Shown: in pieces, positions 1-7,355 of the stretch
Numbering within the stretch: the stretch's first letter is position 1
Layout of the letters: each line of letters opens with the position of its first letter
IMG/VR virus record: IMGVR_UViG_3300042923_001781
Location: 1 to 37,759 of that record
Source: a virus
Reading direction: 5' to 3' (one strand)
DNA length: 37,759 nt
Notes under the pieces: model-generated
Database searches by the model: none
What the model was told of the DNA's origin: nothing
What the model saw: the letters and a program-made list of their open reading frames with translations, nothing else
Translations under genes and position numbers: made by a program

Positions 1-180
<180 letters not shown>

Positions 181-224
181 AGCCGCGAAATTCCGCGGAT
201 TCTGCGGGAGAGCGATCAACCACC

Positions 225-267
225 AGGCCCCCGGCTGGCTGCTCACAGAGCGGCTAACCGGGGGCCT
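225..267 (+). terminator. Hairpin terminator after the first ORF
   Basis: A perfect 10-bp outer stem (AGGCCCCCGG at 225-234 with CCGGGGGCCT at 258-267) encloses a further GCTGCTC/GAGCGGC pairing with one wobble. It is followed by a short T-containing stretch. It sits between the stop at 180 and the ATG at 301. A near-palindrome of 16 bp lies just upstream at 183-198. Confidence 0.5.
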
Positions 268-300
268 TGCCCACACTTTGCCCACATCTCCGGAGGTCAC

Positions 301-672
301 ATGCTCGCTGTGCTCGCGGCCGTGATTCCGATCGGGGCGTCGCTGTACGTCGCGATCTCCGTTCTCGTGGAGTTCGCCGCCAGGGCGCACACATCCCGCG
401 TCTTCGCACGGGTCTGGGACCGCCACAACGAAGAGCGAGCGCGACTGTCGCAATCCGACCCAGCCTTCAATCGCAAGGCGCAGGAGATCAAATCGCGGCG
501 CATGATGCTGCTCGAGGCCAATGGCCTTGATCCGATGCTCGGGACGATCGCAGAGTTCAACAAGTCGGCGGTGCCACAGCCCCCGCCGACTCTGGAACTG
601 CGGCGTCAATGGGTGCTGATCATCGGGTCGGTGATCGGCGTAGTCCTACTCGCGCTCGACGCGCTGAACTAA
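301..672 (+). CDS. Small membrane protein with two TM segments
   Basis: This 123-residue protein has a hydrophobic N-terminus (about residues 2-25), a charged middle rich in Arg and Glu, a Pro-rich patch (about 90-97) and a second hydrophobic helix near the C-terminus (about 104-121). The ATG has a clear ribosome site (GGAGG) 6 bases upstream. Its stop overlaps the stop of the leftward gene at 669-878, so the two operons converge tail to tail with no spacer. I recognise no family. A hairpin membrane topology with a central soluble domain is likely. A role in membrane association or superinfection exclusion is possible, but that is only inference. Confidence 0.65.
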   Translation: MLAVLAAVIPIGASLYVAISVLVEFAARAHTSRVFARVWDRHNEERARLSQSDPAFNRKAQEIKSRRMMLLEANGLDPMLGTIAEFNKSAVPQPPPTLELRRQWVLIIGSVIGVVLLALDALN

Positions 673-878
673 TCCCAGGGCTGTGGCTGTTCGCCTACGC
701 CAGACGTCTTGGCGGGCTCCGCGCCGAGGGCTTCCTCGACAAAGTCGAGTGCCTGCGATACGTCGACCGGGTCGAGGAATGCGACCCTGTCCCACACGGC
801 TTCCGCGCGGTCACGGTCGCCGTTGGTGAGGGCGAGGAGGCCGATCGCGACGCCCTTCGCTCCGATGTTGTAGCCCAT
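669..878 (-). CDS. Hypothetical protein, last gene of the early operon
   Basis: This 69-residue protein starts at the ATG at 878, which overlaps the stop of the upstream HTH gene as TGATG and has an AGGAAGG ribosome site. The predicted chain is soluble: an N-terminal segment with small residues (GAKGVAIGLLAL), then acidic helices (DPVDVSQALDFVEEALG). No family is recognised. It closes the leftward operon that begins at 11585 and meets the rightward membrane protein gene stop to stop. Confidence 0.6.
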   Translation of the reverse strand: MGYNIGAKGVAIGLLALTNGDRDRAEAVWDRVAFLDPVDVSQALDFVEEALGAEPAKTSGVGEQPQPWD

Positions 879-1090
879 CAGCGTGGTCCTTCCTGGTGTT
901 GGCGGATGCGGTTTTGGTGGACAGGGTCGTTGGTCATGCGGTCGCGCCACCATGCGAGGAGGGTGGTCTCGTCGACGACGCGGCGCTGTCCTTCCCAGGT
1001 CATGGGGAGGCCGTGTCTACGCCACCGCTTGATCGTGATGACTGACCGGCTCACTCGCCTCGCCGCTTGCCGGTAGGTGAGCAGCGCCAT
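878..1090 (-). CDS. Small helix-turn-helix DNA-binding protein
   Basis: This 70-residue protein has the layout of the MerR/excisionase-like HTH_17 family: an opening LTYRQAARRV helix, a second helix with SVITIKRWRRHG for recognition, then a short wing (GQRRVVDETTLLAWW). Such proteins act as excisionases or as regulators. The ATG at 1090 has a near-perfect AGGAGGTGA ribosome site lying inside the upstream gene, and the two genes overlap by 74 bases in different frames. A second HTH of the same class lies at 11110-11349. That one is better placed to be the excisionase, so this one may regulate the operon end. Confidence 0.75.
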   Translation of the reverse strand: MALLTYRQAARRVSRSVITIKRWRRHGLPMTWEGQRRVVDETTLLAWWRDRMTNDPVHQNRIRQHQEGPR

Positions 1091-1652
1091 CGGTCACCTC
1101 CTCGGGTTCGTAGCGTCGGAGGCAGACGGTGCACTGGATCGTCTGCGCGATCGCCCCGTCGCGGTCGATGGTCCACTCGGCGCGCACCGCGGTCTCCCCG
1201 CAGAGACCGCAGCGGGTGGGGTGGGTGCGGAGCCGGCGGGGCGTTATGCGGTACCGGTTCAGCAGCTGGCTGATCTGCAGGAACAGGAAGTCGTCGGCGC
1301 CGTACACCTCCAGGTTCAGCTCGCCGATGTGGTCCTCGTGAGCGATAAGCCAGGCGGTGATCGTGTATGCGGCGTCGCCGGCGTCATGCCACTGCTGAGA
1401 CGCCCGCAGCTGGGTGAGCAGCGCGTGCGGCGCCGGGTGCAGGTGGCGCGCGATCTCGTTGCCGTACGCAGTGAGCGCCGCCCACAGGGCGTCGGCGTCC
1501 TGCATCGGTTCGATGCGGAACGGGAGCGGCTGCTCGCGGGTGCCGTCGACGCGGGTGCGGTCGTAGACGGTCGCGGCGAGCGGAAGCATGCTGTCGCGGA
1601 GGTGCGCGATGATCACCGGCACCTGCTGCAGCATCCACGCATACGCGGTCAC
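1017..1652 (-). CDS. Zinc-ribbon protein of unknown function
   Basis: This 211-residue protein starts with GTG at 1652, overlapping the stop of the ASCH gene as GTGA. The first 130 residues look helical and soluble (WALTAYGNEIARHLHPAP). The C-terminal part carries a zinc ribbon, CGLCGE followed about 20 residues later by CTVC, and then a disordered acidic tail. The gene is placed before a small HTH, an arrangement I associate with actinobacteriophage early operons. The tail is encoded in the 74-base overlap with the HTH gene. A nucleic-acid or protein-binding role is the most that can be inferred. Confidence 0.75.
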   Translation of the reverse strand: MTAYAWMLQQVPVIIAHLRDSMLPLAATVYDRTRVDGTREQPLPFRIEPMQDADALWAALTAYGNEIARHLHPAPHALLTQLRASQQWHDAGDAAYTITAWLIAHEDHIGELNLEVYGADDFLFLQISQLLNRYRITPRRLRTHPTRCGLCGETAVRAEWTIDRDGAIAQTIQCTVCLRRYEPEEVTDGAAHLPASGEASEPVSHHDQAVA

Positions 1653-2095
1653 GACGTCGCCCCGATCTCCGCAAGGATGCGAGCGGTCGTGTCGTCGTCG
1701 AGGTGGCGGAGGCCGAGCGCACCCCGGTACGGGATCGGCTCAGTGAGGGGACGCGGGCTCGCGAGCACCATGTGGTGATGCCCGGCCATGGCCCACGTCG
1801 AGCACGCCTCGCCCGTGCTTCCGTCGCACTCCTCCGAGTGGTGCACATCGACGAGGTCGACGAGACCGAGGATCGCGCCGAGACCGGAGCGGAGCGTGAA
1901 CAGCGGGATCAGTCCGACACGCTCACCGATGTACTTCGCAACCTCGAAGTGCTGATCGAACGGCATCTCGCGCGCGGCGGCGTGAATCGCGACGGGACCG
2001 CGGTAGTCGCCCGCGATGTTGCGCGTGCGGTTCTCCACGTCCTTGCCGTTGAAGATCGCCCACGCCCATGGCTGCCGGACAGTCAGGATCCTCAT
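1649..2095 (-). CDS. ASCH-domain protein
   Basis: This 148-residue protein begins MRILTVRQPWAWAI and continues with NGKDVENRTRN and GPVAIHAA, the pattern of ASCH/PUA-like beta-barrel proteins common in phages. The family binds nucleic acid or modified nucleosides; some members hydrolyse N4-acetylcytidine. The ATG at 2095 overlaps the stop of the Cys-rich miniprotein as ATGA and has an AAGGGAC ribosome site. The latter half (LGAILGLVDLVDV, then a Cys/His patch EECDGSTGEACSTW) completes the barrel. Substrate cannot be told from sequence. Confidence 0.8.
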   Translation of the reverse strand: MRILTVRQPWAWAIFNGKDVENRTRNIAGDYRGPVAIHAAAREMPFDQHFEVAKYIGERVGLIPLFTLRSGLGAILGLVDLVDVHHSEECDGSTGEACSTWAMAGHHHMVLASPRPLTEPIPYRGALGLRHLDDDTTARILAEIGATS

Positions 2096-2244
2096 GACTG
2101 GGTCCCTTCGACGGACTGGTGGCAAGTGCAGGAGGGCCGGGGAATGTGTCCGTATGGGGACCAGCAGCAGGACCGCTTGCAGCGGGTCGCCGGTGCCGGT
2201 TTCGCCGTGGTCGGCGGCACATACGGTGTGCTGATGTTCTTCAT
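2092..2244 (-). CDS. Cys-rich miniprotein (50 aa)
   Basis: A 50-residue gene sits exactly between two neighbours. Its ATG at 2244 overlaps the Lsr2-like stop as ATGA, and its TGA overlaps the ASCH start as ATGA. Without it there would be an unexplained 145-base hole in an otherwise gapless operon. The product has a Pro/Thr-rich N-terminus and a basic Cys cluster (RCKRSCCWSPYGH, then SCTCHQ), suggesting a small zinc-binding fold. I know no function. A possible partner is the adjacent Lsr2-like protein, but that rests on position only. Confidence 0.6.
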   Translation of the reverse strand: MKNISTPYVPPTTAKPAPATRCKRSCCWSPYGHIPRPSCTCHQSVEGTQS

Positions 2245-3299
2245 GCCGAAGCTCGCTTCCACCACGGCCGCTGCTCGAGACGGACGATCTCCGCCTGCCG
2301 GGCAGCGGACAGACCACGTGCCGCTTGCAGTTCCTCCTCGGCCTGTGCGAGCGCTTCACGGAGGAGTCGGGCAGCGCCCTGTGCGGCATCCCGCTCCGCG
2401 ATCGCCGCGGCCGCACGGTCCTGTTCCTCCGCCCACTTCGTGAGGATCAGCGCTAGGCAGTCGTTGGCGTGGTCTCGTTCGTCACGGAGGTGCTCGAGGT
2501 GTGCGTTGAGCTGCGCGAGCTGCTCCGCGAGATCAGGCTCGTAGGTGGCGACGATCGTCATCGCCTCGCGGTCGCCCGGCCAGGACCAGCCTTCGGTGGA
2601 CTCGGGCAGGTCCGGCTCTCCGTCTGCATCCCGGTTCAGCACGGCCGCCATCGCTGCGTCGAACTTGGACATGTCGGGGGAGATGTCGACCCACACCTCG
2701 CCAGGTGTCGCAGCTGCCTGCGGCGTCGCATCGAGGACCGGTGCTGTCTCATCCGCCGCCGCGGGTGTCTCGCTGTGCGCCTTGCGGTACGCCTCTACGA
2801 CGTCGGCGCGGAGGCTGCCGCGCGGGTTCACGTCGATACCGTTGGCATGCGCCCACACGCGCACCTCCGACTGCGACGGCCCCGGTGCGAAGGCCTTCGT
2901 GGTCTTGGCGGCGGCGAGCTGTTCGCCGAGGGTGTCCTTGCTGGGCCGCTTCCGTGCGACCGTCTTCGGGGTTGGCATGATCAGTTCCTCCTGTTCTGGT
3001 TCCGGCTCGTCGGCCAGGCCGGTGTCGGTGTCGTCCTCGTCGTCGATGACGATGCGGGGCTTGGGTGGGGCGGTGTGCGTGTGCGGGCGTTCGTCGAGGA
3101 CCGCGGCGATCTGCGCCGGCGTGCGACCCTCGGCGACGAGCCGTGAGTACCGGTAGTCGCCGGCGCCGAGTGAGTACGCGCGTTTGCAGGACAGGCCGTG
3201 CTCGATGCCGGCTGGGCAGGCGTTGCCGCGGCATCCGCGGTCGTACCCGTCGCGGGTGCCGTGTGGGAACCCGTCCTCGTACAGGTCGTGACTGGACAT
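2241..3299 (-). CDS. Lsr2-like DNA-bridging protein with coiled coil
   Basis: This is a 352-residue multidomain protein. Residues 1-70 hold a Cys/His module (H13, C23, C28, C38; HGTRDGYDRGCRG) followed by a helix. Residues 141-175 match the C-terminal DNA-binding domain of Lsr2 (VRVWAHANGIDVNPRGSL, then VVEAYRKAH), which inserts an RG-type loop into the AT-rich minor groove; here the usual RGR reads RGS. About residues 245-340 form a long Glu/Ala/Arg coiled coil, likely for oligomerisation. Lsr2 silences xenogeneic DNA in Actinobacteria; phage versions may counter or mimic it. The ATG at 3299 has a GAAAGGA ribosome site. Confidence 0.8.
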   Translation of the reverse strand: MSSHDLYEDGFPHGTRDGYDRGCRGNACPAGIEHGLSCKRAYSLGAGDYRYSRLVAEGRTPAQIAAVLDERPHTHTAPPKPRIVIDDEDDTDTGLADEPEPEQEELIMPTPKTVARKRPSKDTLGEQLAAAKTTKAFAPGPSQSEVRVWAHANGIDVNPRGSLRADVVEAYRKAHSETPAAADETAPVLDATPQAAATPGEVWVDISPDMSKFDAAMAAVLNRDADGEPDLPESTEGWSWPGDREAMTIVATYEPDLAEQLAQLNAHLEHLRDERDHANDCLALILTKWAEEQDRAAAAIAERDAAQGAARLLREALAQAEEELQAARGLSAARQAEIVRLEQRPWWKRASA

Positions 3300-3313
3300 G
3301 GTCGGTGGTCCTT

Positions 3314-3658
3314 TCAGAAGGGGCAGAGTTCGGGGATGACGTCGGCGTCGGGAGCGAGGTCGATGGGGAACGCGTCCCACACACGCCCGCAGGCGTGCTC
3401 CGGAACGATGTAGCCGGGCACCTTCCGCAGCGGCCACCAGCGGGTCCGGTGCGACGTGATGTGGCGTCCGGCGTGCTCGTGCAGTTGCCACAGCGGAATC
3501 CCGGCGATCACGCATGCGGTGACCTGCTGGTGGTCGAGCGCGACGAGGTCGAGCCGCGGCTCACCGATCAGCAGGTCCTCATGCCAGTCCCACCGCACCT
3601 CGAGCACGCGCCCCTTGCAGCCGTTGCAGGTCGCGATCAGGGGAGTGGTGGCGGTCAT
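3314..3658 (-). CDS. Hypothetical Cys/His protein after primase
   Basis: This 114-residue protein begins at the ATG at 3658, overlapping the primase stop as ATGA, so it is translationally coupled. It has an N-terminal CNGCKGR pair and scattered His residues (WHEDLLIG, HEHAGRHITSHR) plus a conserved-looking HACGRVWDAFP segment. These could form one zinc site. No enzyme motif is evident. Its constant position directly behind the primase-helicase suggests a replication accessory role, which is inference. Confidence 0.65.
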   Translation of the reverse strand: MTATTPLIATCNGCKGRVLEVRWDWHEDLLIGEPRLDLVALDHQQVTACVIAGIPLWQLHEHAGRHITSHRTRWWPLRKVPGYIVPEHACGRVWDAFPIDLAPDADVIPELCPF

Positions 3659-6096
3659 CGCTGATCCCACCGCAGCTCGGCACCGGTGCTGTCATCGTCC
3701 GCCTCAGGGGCGTACAGGGTGACGTTCGTGTAGAAGCGGCGACCGTGCGAGCGGGCATCGCCGATGCTGAATCTCTGGCGCAACGCGCGACCGAAGGCCT
3801 GAGCGGAGATGGCGTCCTCGTGCTGCTCCTTGCACCACTTGTCGTATGCCCGGCGCAGCTCCGCCATCTCGACACGCACGATGTCCCCGCCACCGATCGC
3901 GCACCGTTCCTCCACGAACCGGCCCAGGTGGTCCTCTTCAGCCCGGTACGTGTCCGTTGCGGCGAGGACGTCGTTTGGGGTGCGGAGTCCGTCGGTGGCG
4001 TAGTCCACGGCGCCCTGGATGATCCACGCGAGGATCCCGGGCCCTTCCTCCTCGACGAGACGCTGCTGCAGGTTCTCGATCCGCTCTGACGCGGGCACCG
4101 TGTGGGTGAAGGGGATGAGGCGAAGGCGGCGCCAGAACGACTCGCCGCCGGTCTCGACCTTCGGTTGGGAGTTGCCGAGCAGCCAGAACGTGTGCGACGG
4201 GACGAACGTGAAGAAGTCCTGCCTCATGAACCGGGCGGTGATCTTGTCGCCACCGGACAGCAGCTTCACCTTCGCTTCGTCGAACCGGGTGTTCTCGTTG
4301 ACCTCGGACCCGATGACCATGCGGCGGCCCTGCAGGTTCGCGAGCTCCGTCTCGTGCTTGTCACGTCCGGCGACGAGGAACCCCTGCGGCGCCTCGGTCG
4401 CGTAGTCGCCGGCGATCGATGACAGCACCTCGGCGAACACCGTCTTGCCGTTGCCGCCGGGACCGTGGAGGAAGGGGAGGATGTGCTCGAGGACCTCGCC
4501 GATGAACGTGAGCCCGGCGAGACGCTGCACGTACAGTTCGATGGCCGCGTTCGACTGGAACGTCGTCGCGAGGAATCTGTCCCACAGCGGTGTGGGCATC
4601 GCCGGATCAGGGGTGACGGTCGTCTGCTTCGAGTGGAATAGTGCCGGCGTCGGGGTGGCCATGTTGCCGGTGCGGAGGTCGACGACCCCGCCCGGGGTGT
4701 TCAGCTGCCACGGGTGCCGGTCGAATTGTGACGCCGACACCCGGATCGCGGGGGTGGCTCTCGCGAGTCTGACGGCGTCAGCGATCGCACGTGCACGCAT
4801 CGACTTCAGTCGGTGTGACGCGAGCTGCTGGTTGTCGGTGGGGATGCGGCGGATGACGTCGCGTGCCGCTTCGATCGCGGGCCCGTCGTCCGGGTGCCAC
4901 ACCCACCGAGTGCCCTGCCAGGTCACCCACTTCCCGGCGTCCGGCACGTACCGCAGCTCTGCGGCGTACTCGGCGACGAGGAGGCGGGCGTTGCCGTCGT
5001 CCGTGAGGTCGGCGCTGTCCGACCCGATCTGCGTGGCAGGCGTCGGGACCGTGTTGCCGACGACGGCGAGCTGCGTGCCCGTCGACGTGGTCCGGGCGGC
5101 CGGTGCAAGCTCGCGCGGCGCCCGATACCCGTACCCGTTGTCGGCGAGGTGCTTCGCCGCGGCCGCGTGGTCGCCACGGTGCTGCAGCAGCGCGTACGCC
5201 CCGAACTTCGTGTACGGGGTCTCCGGTTCGAAGTCGGTCGAAGACGTGAACACGTACAGCCGGTCGCGGTCGCCGGCGTGGCCGGTGGTGGCGCTGATCC
5301 CGTCGTGCTTCCCCGGCCGCCGCCAGTACTTCGTCGCACCCCGCGTGAAGACGTGCACCCAGCCGAGGAGGATCTCGTCCCACTCGGTGCGTCGCTCGTA
5401 GTCGTCGCCAGGGGTGATGTCGCCCGCGGCAGCCTGGTACGTCGTCGACCACTTCGCATCGACCGGGCCCGCCGCGGCCGCCGCCTCCGCCGGCATCGTG
5501 TCGAGTGCGGCGTGCACAACCGTGTGCAGGGCGTCCCGTTGCTCCCGGGTGATCGTCGGCAGCGTGCCCGGACCACCAGAGAGCCGCACGTACGGCCGCC
5601 CGCTCGGATGCACCCTCCCGCCGGAGGGAGCTAGAACGACGAAGCCGCCGGTGCCGCGCGTCTCGGCCAGCGTCTCCCGGCCGGGCGGGACATCGAGGGG
5701 CCGCTGTGCGACCTTCGTGTTGCCCGGCACCGCAGAGCCGGCGATTCGGTAGAACAGGTGCAGCCCGCCGGACGGGGACTGTTCCGACCAGCCCGCGACG
5801 AGCAGGTCGTACGTGTCGCGGATGCCGGTGCCGTCGAGCAGCTCGAGCACGTCGGGCATGTCGGCCATCGCCTTGCCCTCGATCTCCAGCATCTCCACGT
5901 CGCCGACGCCGGTCACCAGCCCGACGCCCTGCGCGACGTCGGCGGTGAACCAGGCTGCGACGACGTCTGCCGGCGCTGGCGTGGTCGTGTACTCCTTCCA
6001 CGCCCCGCGCGGCCGCTTCGACCCATCCGCAGCGACGGGCACGACCGACAGCCCGACAGCGTGGAGCTCGAGCGCAGTGGTCAGCAGATCGGTCAC
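3655..6096 (-). CDS. Bifunctional DNA primase/polymerase-helicase
   Basis: This 813-residue replication protein has two parts. Residues 1-200 are a Prim-Pol domain (ALELHAVGLSVVPVAADGSKRP; acidic metal motif EMLEIEG near 68-74; SGGLHLFYR near 109-117). The C-terminal half is a D5/P4-type superfamily 3 helicase with Walker A GPGGNGKT (about 543-550), a Walker B region (RRMVIGSEVNE) and motif C (FWLLGNSQP). It would prime and unwind the phage origin as a hexamer. The GTG start at 6096 overlaps the methyltransferase stop as GTGA. The metal motif uses EIE rather than the commoner D-x-D; from memory this variant is usual in actinophage members. Confidence 0.92.
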   Translation of the reverse strand: MTDLLTTALELHAVGLSVVPVAADGSKRPRGAWKEYTTTPAPADVVAAWFTADVAQGVGLVTGVGDVEMLEIEGKAMADMPDVLELLDGTGIRDTYDLLVAGWSEQSPSGGLHLFYRIAGSAVPGNTKVAQRPLDVPPGRETLAETRGTGGFVVLAPSGGRVHPSGRPYVRLSGGPGTLPTITREQRDALHTVVHAALDTMPAEAAAAAGPVDAKWSTTYQAAAGDITPGDDYERRTEWDEILLGWVHVFTRGATKYWRRPGKHDGISATTGHAGDRDRLYVFTSSTDFEPETPYTKFGAYALLQHRGDHAAAAKHLADNGYGYRAPRELAPAARTTSTGTQLAVVGNTVPTPATQIGSDSADLTDDGNARLLVAEYAAELRYVPDAGKWVTWQGTRWVWHPDDGPAIEAARDVIRRIPTDNQQLASHRLKSMRARAIADAVRLARATPAIRVSASQFDRHPWQLNTPGGVVDLRTGNMATPTPALFHSKQTTVTPDPAMPTPLWDRFLATTFQSNAAIELYVQRLAGLTFIGEVLEHILPFLHGPGGNGKTVFAEVLSSIAGDYATEAPQGFLVAGRDKHETELANLQGRRMVIGSEVNENTRFDEAKVKLLSGGDKITARFMRQDFFTFVPSHTFWLLGNSQPKVETGGESFWRRLRLIPFTHTVPASERIENLQQRLVEEEGPGILAWIIQGAVDYATDGLRTPNDVLAATDTYRAEEDHLGRFVEERCAIGGGDIVRVEMAELRRAYDKWCKEQHEDAISAQAFGRALRQRFSIGDARSHGRRFYTNVTLYAPEADDDSTGAELRWDQR

Positions 6097-6644
6097 GCGA
6101 TCGTCTCCTCGAACAGCGCGGGGGTGGCGGGTGCGGGCCGGTCGGTGAGGCCCCAGATGAGCAGGCACACCACAAACGGCGGGCGTTCGTTCTTGCCGAT
6201 GCGCGTCTGGCCTGGCTTTAGGAACCGCATGCGTCCGCCGACGAACTCGACCCTCAGTCCGGATCCGCGATCGCGGTGAGGTTCGACGAGGCGTTGCCAC
6301 CACTGCTGCTCGGTGCGGTTCGCCGGCAGCAGCATGACGATGCCGCGCGTGCTCTCCCACTCGACCCACGCCTTGCGGACCCACGGCGCGATCGCGGAAT
6401 ACGGGGGGTTGCACCACACGAGTTCGTCAGCCCAGGACTGCGCGAGGCCGTCTTCCTCGCGGGTGAAGTAGCGATCGCACTTCGTGTTCTGTGACGAGGC
6501 AGCGACGTCGAGCGTGAAGCCGCCGAATCGAGCGTTGAGCTCCGCGAACACATCCGGATGCGTGGCGCGGTCATCGACGTCGTCGACGTCCCGCACGGAC
6601 GACTGCTGCGGGTGACTCTTCGCCTTGTGTCCGACGAGACTCAT
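6093..6644 (-). CDS. Phage N6-adenine DNA methyltransferase (Dam-like)
   Basis: This 183-residue protein matches the phage DNA N-6-adenine methyltransferase family. It has FTLDVAAS (residues 43-50) as the AdoMet-binding segment, a catalytic NPPY (79-82), and a C-terminal GGRMRFLKPG segment. It would methylate adenine in a short motif, protecting phage DNA or controlling gene expression. The ATG at 6644 overlaps the preceding stop as ATGA with a GAGAGG ribosome site. There is no cognate endonuclease nearby, so it is a solitary methyltransferase. Confidence 0.88.
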   Translation of the reverse strand: MSLVGHKAKSHPQQSSVRDVDDVDDRATHPDVFAELNARFGGFTLDVAASSQNTKCDRYFTREEDGLAQSWADELVWCNPPYSAIAPWVRKAWVEWESTRGIVMLLPANRTEQQWWQRLVEPHRDRGSGLRVEFVGGRMRFLKPGQTRIGKNERPPFVVCLLIWGLTDRPAPATPALFEETIA

Positions 6645-6973
6645 TCGCTCGCCTCTCGCCACTCGCCGACGTTGCGGGTCACGATGACCTCGCCAGGCAT
6701 CGCTGTCAGATCAGCGAGCAGGCGTCCCTCGAAGGTTGAGCGCACCCGACCGTTGCGGTCTCGGACGCCGTACTCCGGCCTTAGCTGCTCGACGTCGCCC
6801 TCGAACGCCTGGGGGTAGAGCGCGCGTGCCAGCTCGAATCGCTCACCGGGAGTGAGGGTGGCCATCTCCGGCAACTTCCCAGGCATCCCCGATACAGCGA
6901 CGATGGCCATGCCCCGCGACGTCTCCGACACAGAGATCTCGTGAGCCATGCCTCGCGCTGACCAGAGGCTCAT
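6641..6973 (-). CDS. Hypothetical protein between DUF4406 and methyltransferase
   Basis: A 110-residue protein whose ATG at 6973 overlaps the DUF4406 stop as ATGA. An N-terminal segment with MAHEISVSET and a later LTPGERFELARALYPQAF helix are followed by EGRLLADLTAMPGEVIVTRNVGEW, which looks like a small alpha/beta domain. No family is recognised. Coupling on both sides (ATGA upstream, ATGA downstream) argues for a real gene. Confidence 0.6.
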   Translation of the reverse strand: MSLWSARGMAHEISVSETSRGMAIVAVSGMPGKLPEMATLTPGERFELARALYPQAFEGDVEQLRPEYGVRDRNGRVRSTFEGRLLADLTAMPGEVIVTRNVGEWREASE

Positions 6974-7287
6974 GCCGACACCAGCCATTCAGCGAGAGGC
7001 GCGACCCGGAGACCGAGTGTCGCGCCGACGTTCACCTCGAGGCGTGCGCCGCCCGACGCCTCCCATCCGGGCAGCAGAGCGACACCGTCGCACCGGATGA
7101 GCTGGGCGAGGCCTGCGCGCAGCCAGCCGTGGTAGTCCTCAGGCGTGGGGTTGACGTTGGTCGACGGGTCCTCGACGTCGTAGCCGAGTTCGCGCAGCTC
7201 TGCGGCCGCGGCGCGGAACGCCGGGTAATTGAACTCGGGCAGCCCGGTCATAGGCCCGGCCACGTAGATCTTGGGTTGGTGTGTCAT
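6970..7287 (-). CDS. DUF4406 / nucleoside deoxyribosyltransferase-like protein
   Basis: This 105-residue protein has the family signature IYVAGPMTGLPEFNYPAF at residues 7-24 and a Rossmann-like ending with LIRCDGVALLPGWEASGGARLEVNVG. DUF4406 proteins resemble nucleoside 2-deoxyribosyltransferases, which swap bases on deoxyribonucleosides. A role in nucleotide salvage during replication is therefore plausible. The ATG at 7287 has a GAGGG ribosome site. The gene follows a 66-base noncoding gap containing a small hairpin. Confidence 0.85.
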   Translation of the reverse strand: MTHQPKIYVAGPMTGLPEFNYPAFRAAAAELRELGYDVEDPSTNVNPTPEDYHGWLRAGLAQLIRCDGVALLPGWEASGGARLEVNVGATLGLRVAPLAEWLVSA

Positions 7288-7338
7288 GTGCCCTCGGTCC
7301 TTCTCGATGGGACCGCCCGCTGTCGGGGCGAGGGCGCC

Positions 7339-7355
7339 GAGCCGTGACGCGGCTC
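7339..7355 (-). other. Small hairpin in early-operon gap
   Basis: The 66-base gap 7288-7353 holds a 6-bp perfect stem GAGCCG/CGGCTC with a 5-base loop. It touches the stop codon of the OB-like gene, read leftward. There is no T-run. It may tune expression of the downstream half of the operon, or protect an mRNA end after processing. Confidence 0.3.

Noticed and set aside
2244-2416. Upstream extension of the ASCH frame to 2416
   Set aside because: The extra 107 residues are Arg/Pro/His-rich shadow of the Lsr2-like gene, and the ATG at 2095 has a ribosome site and ATGA coupling.
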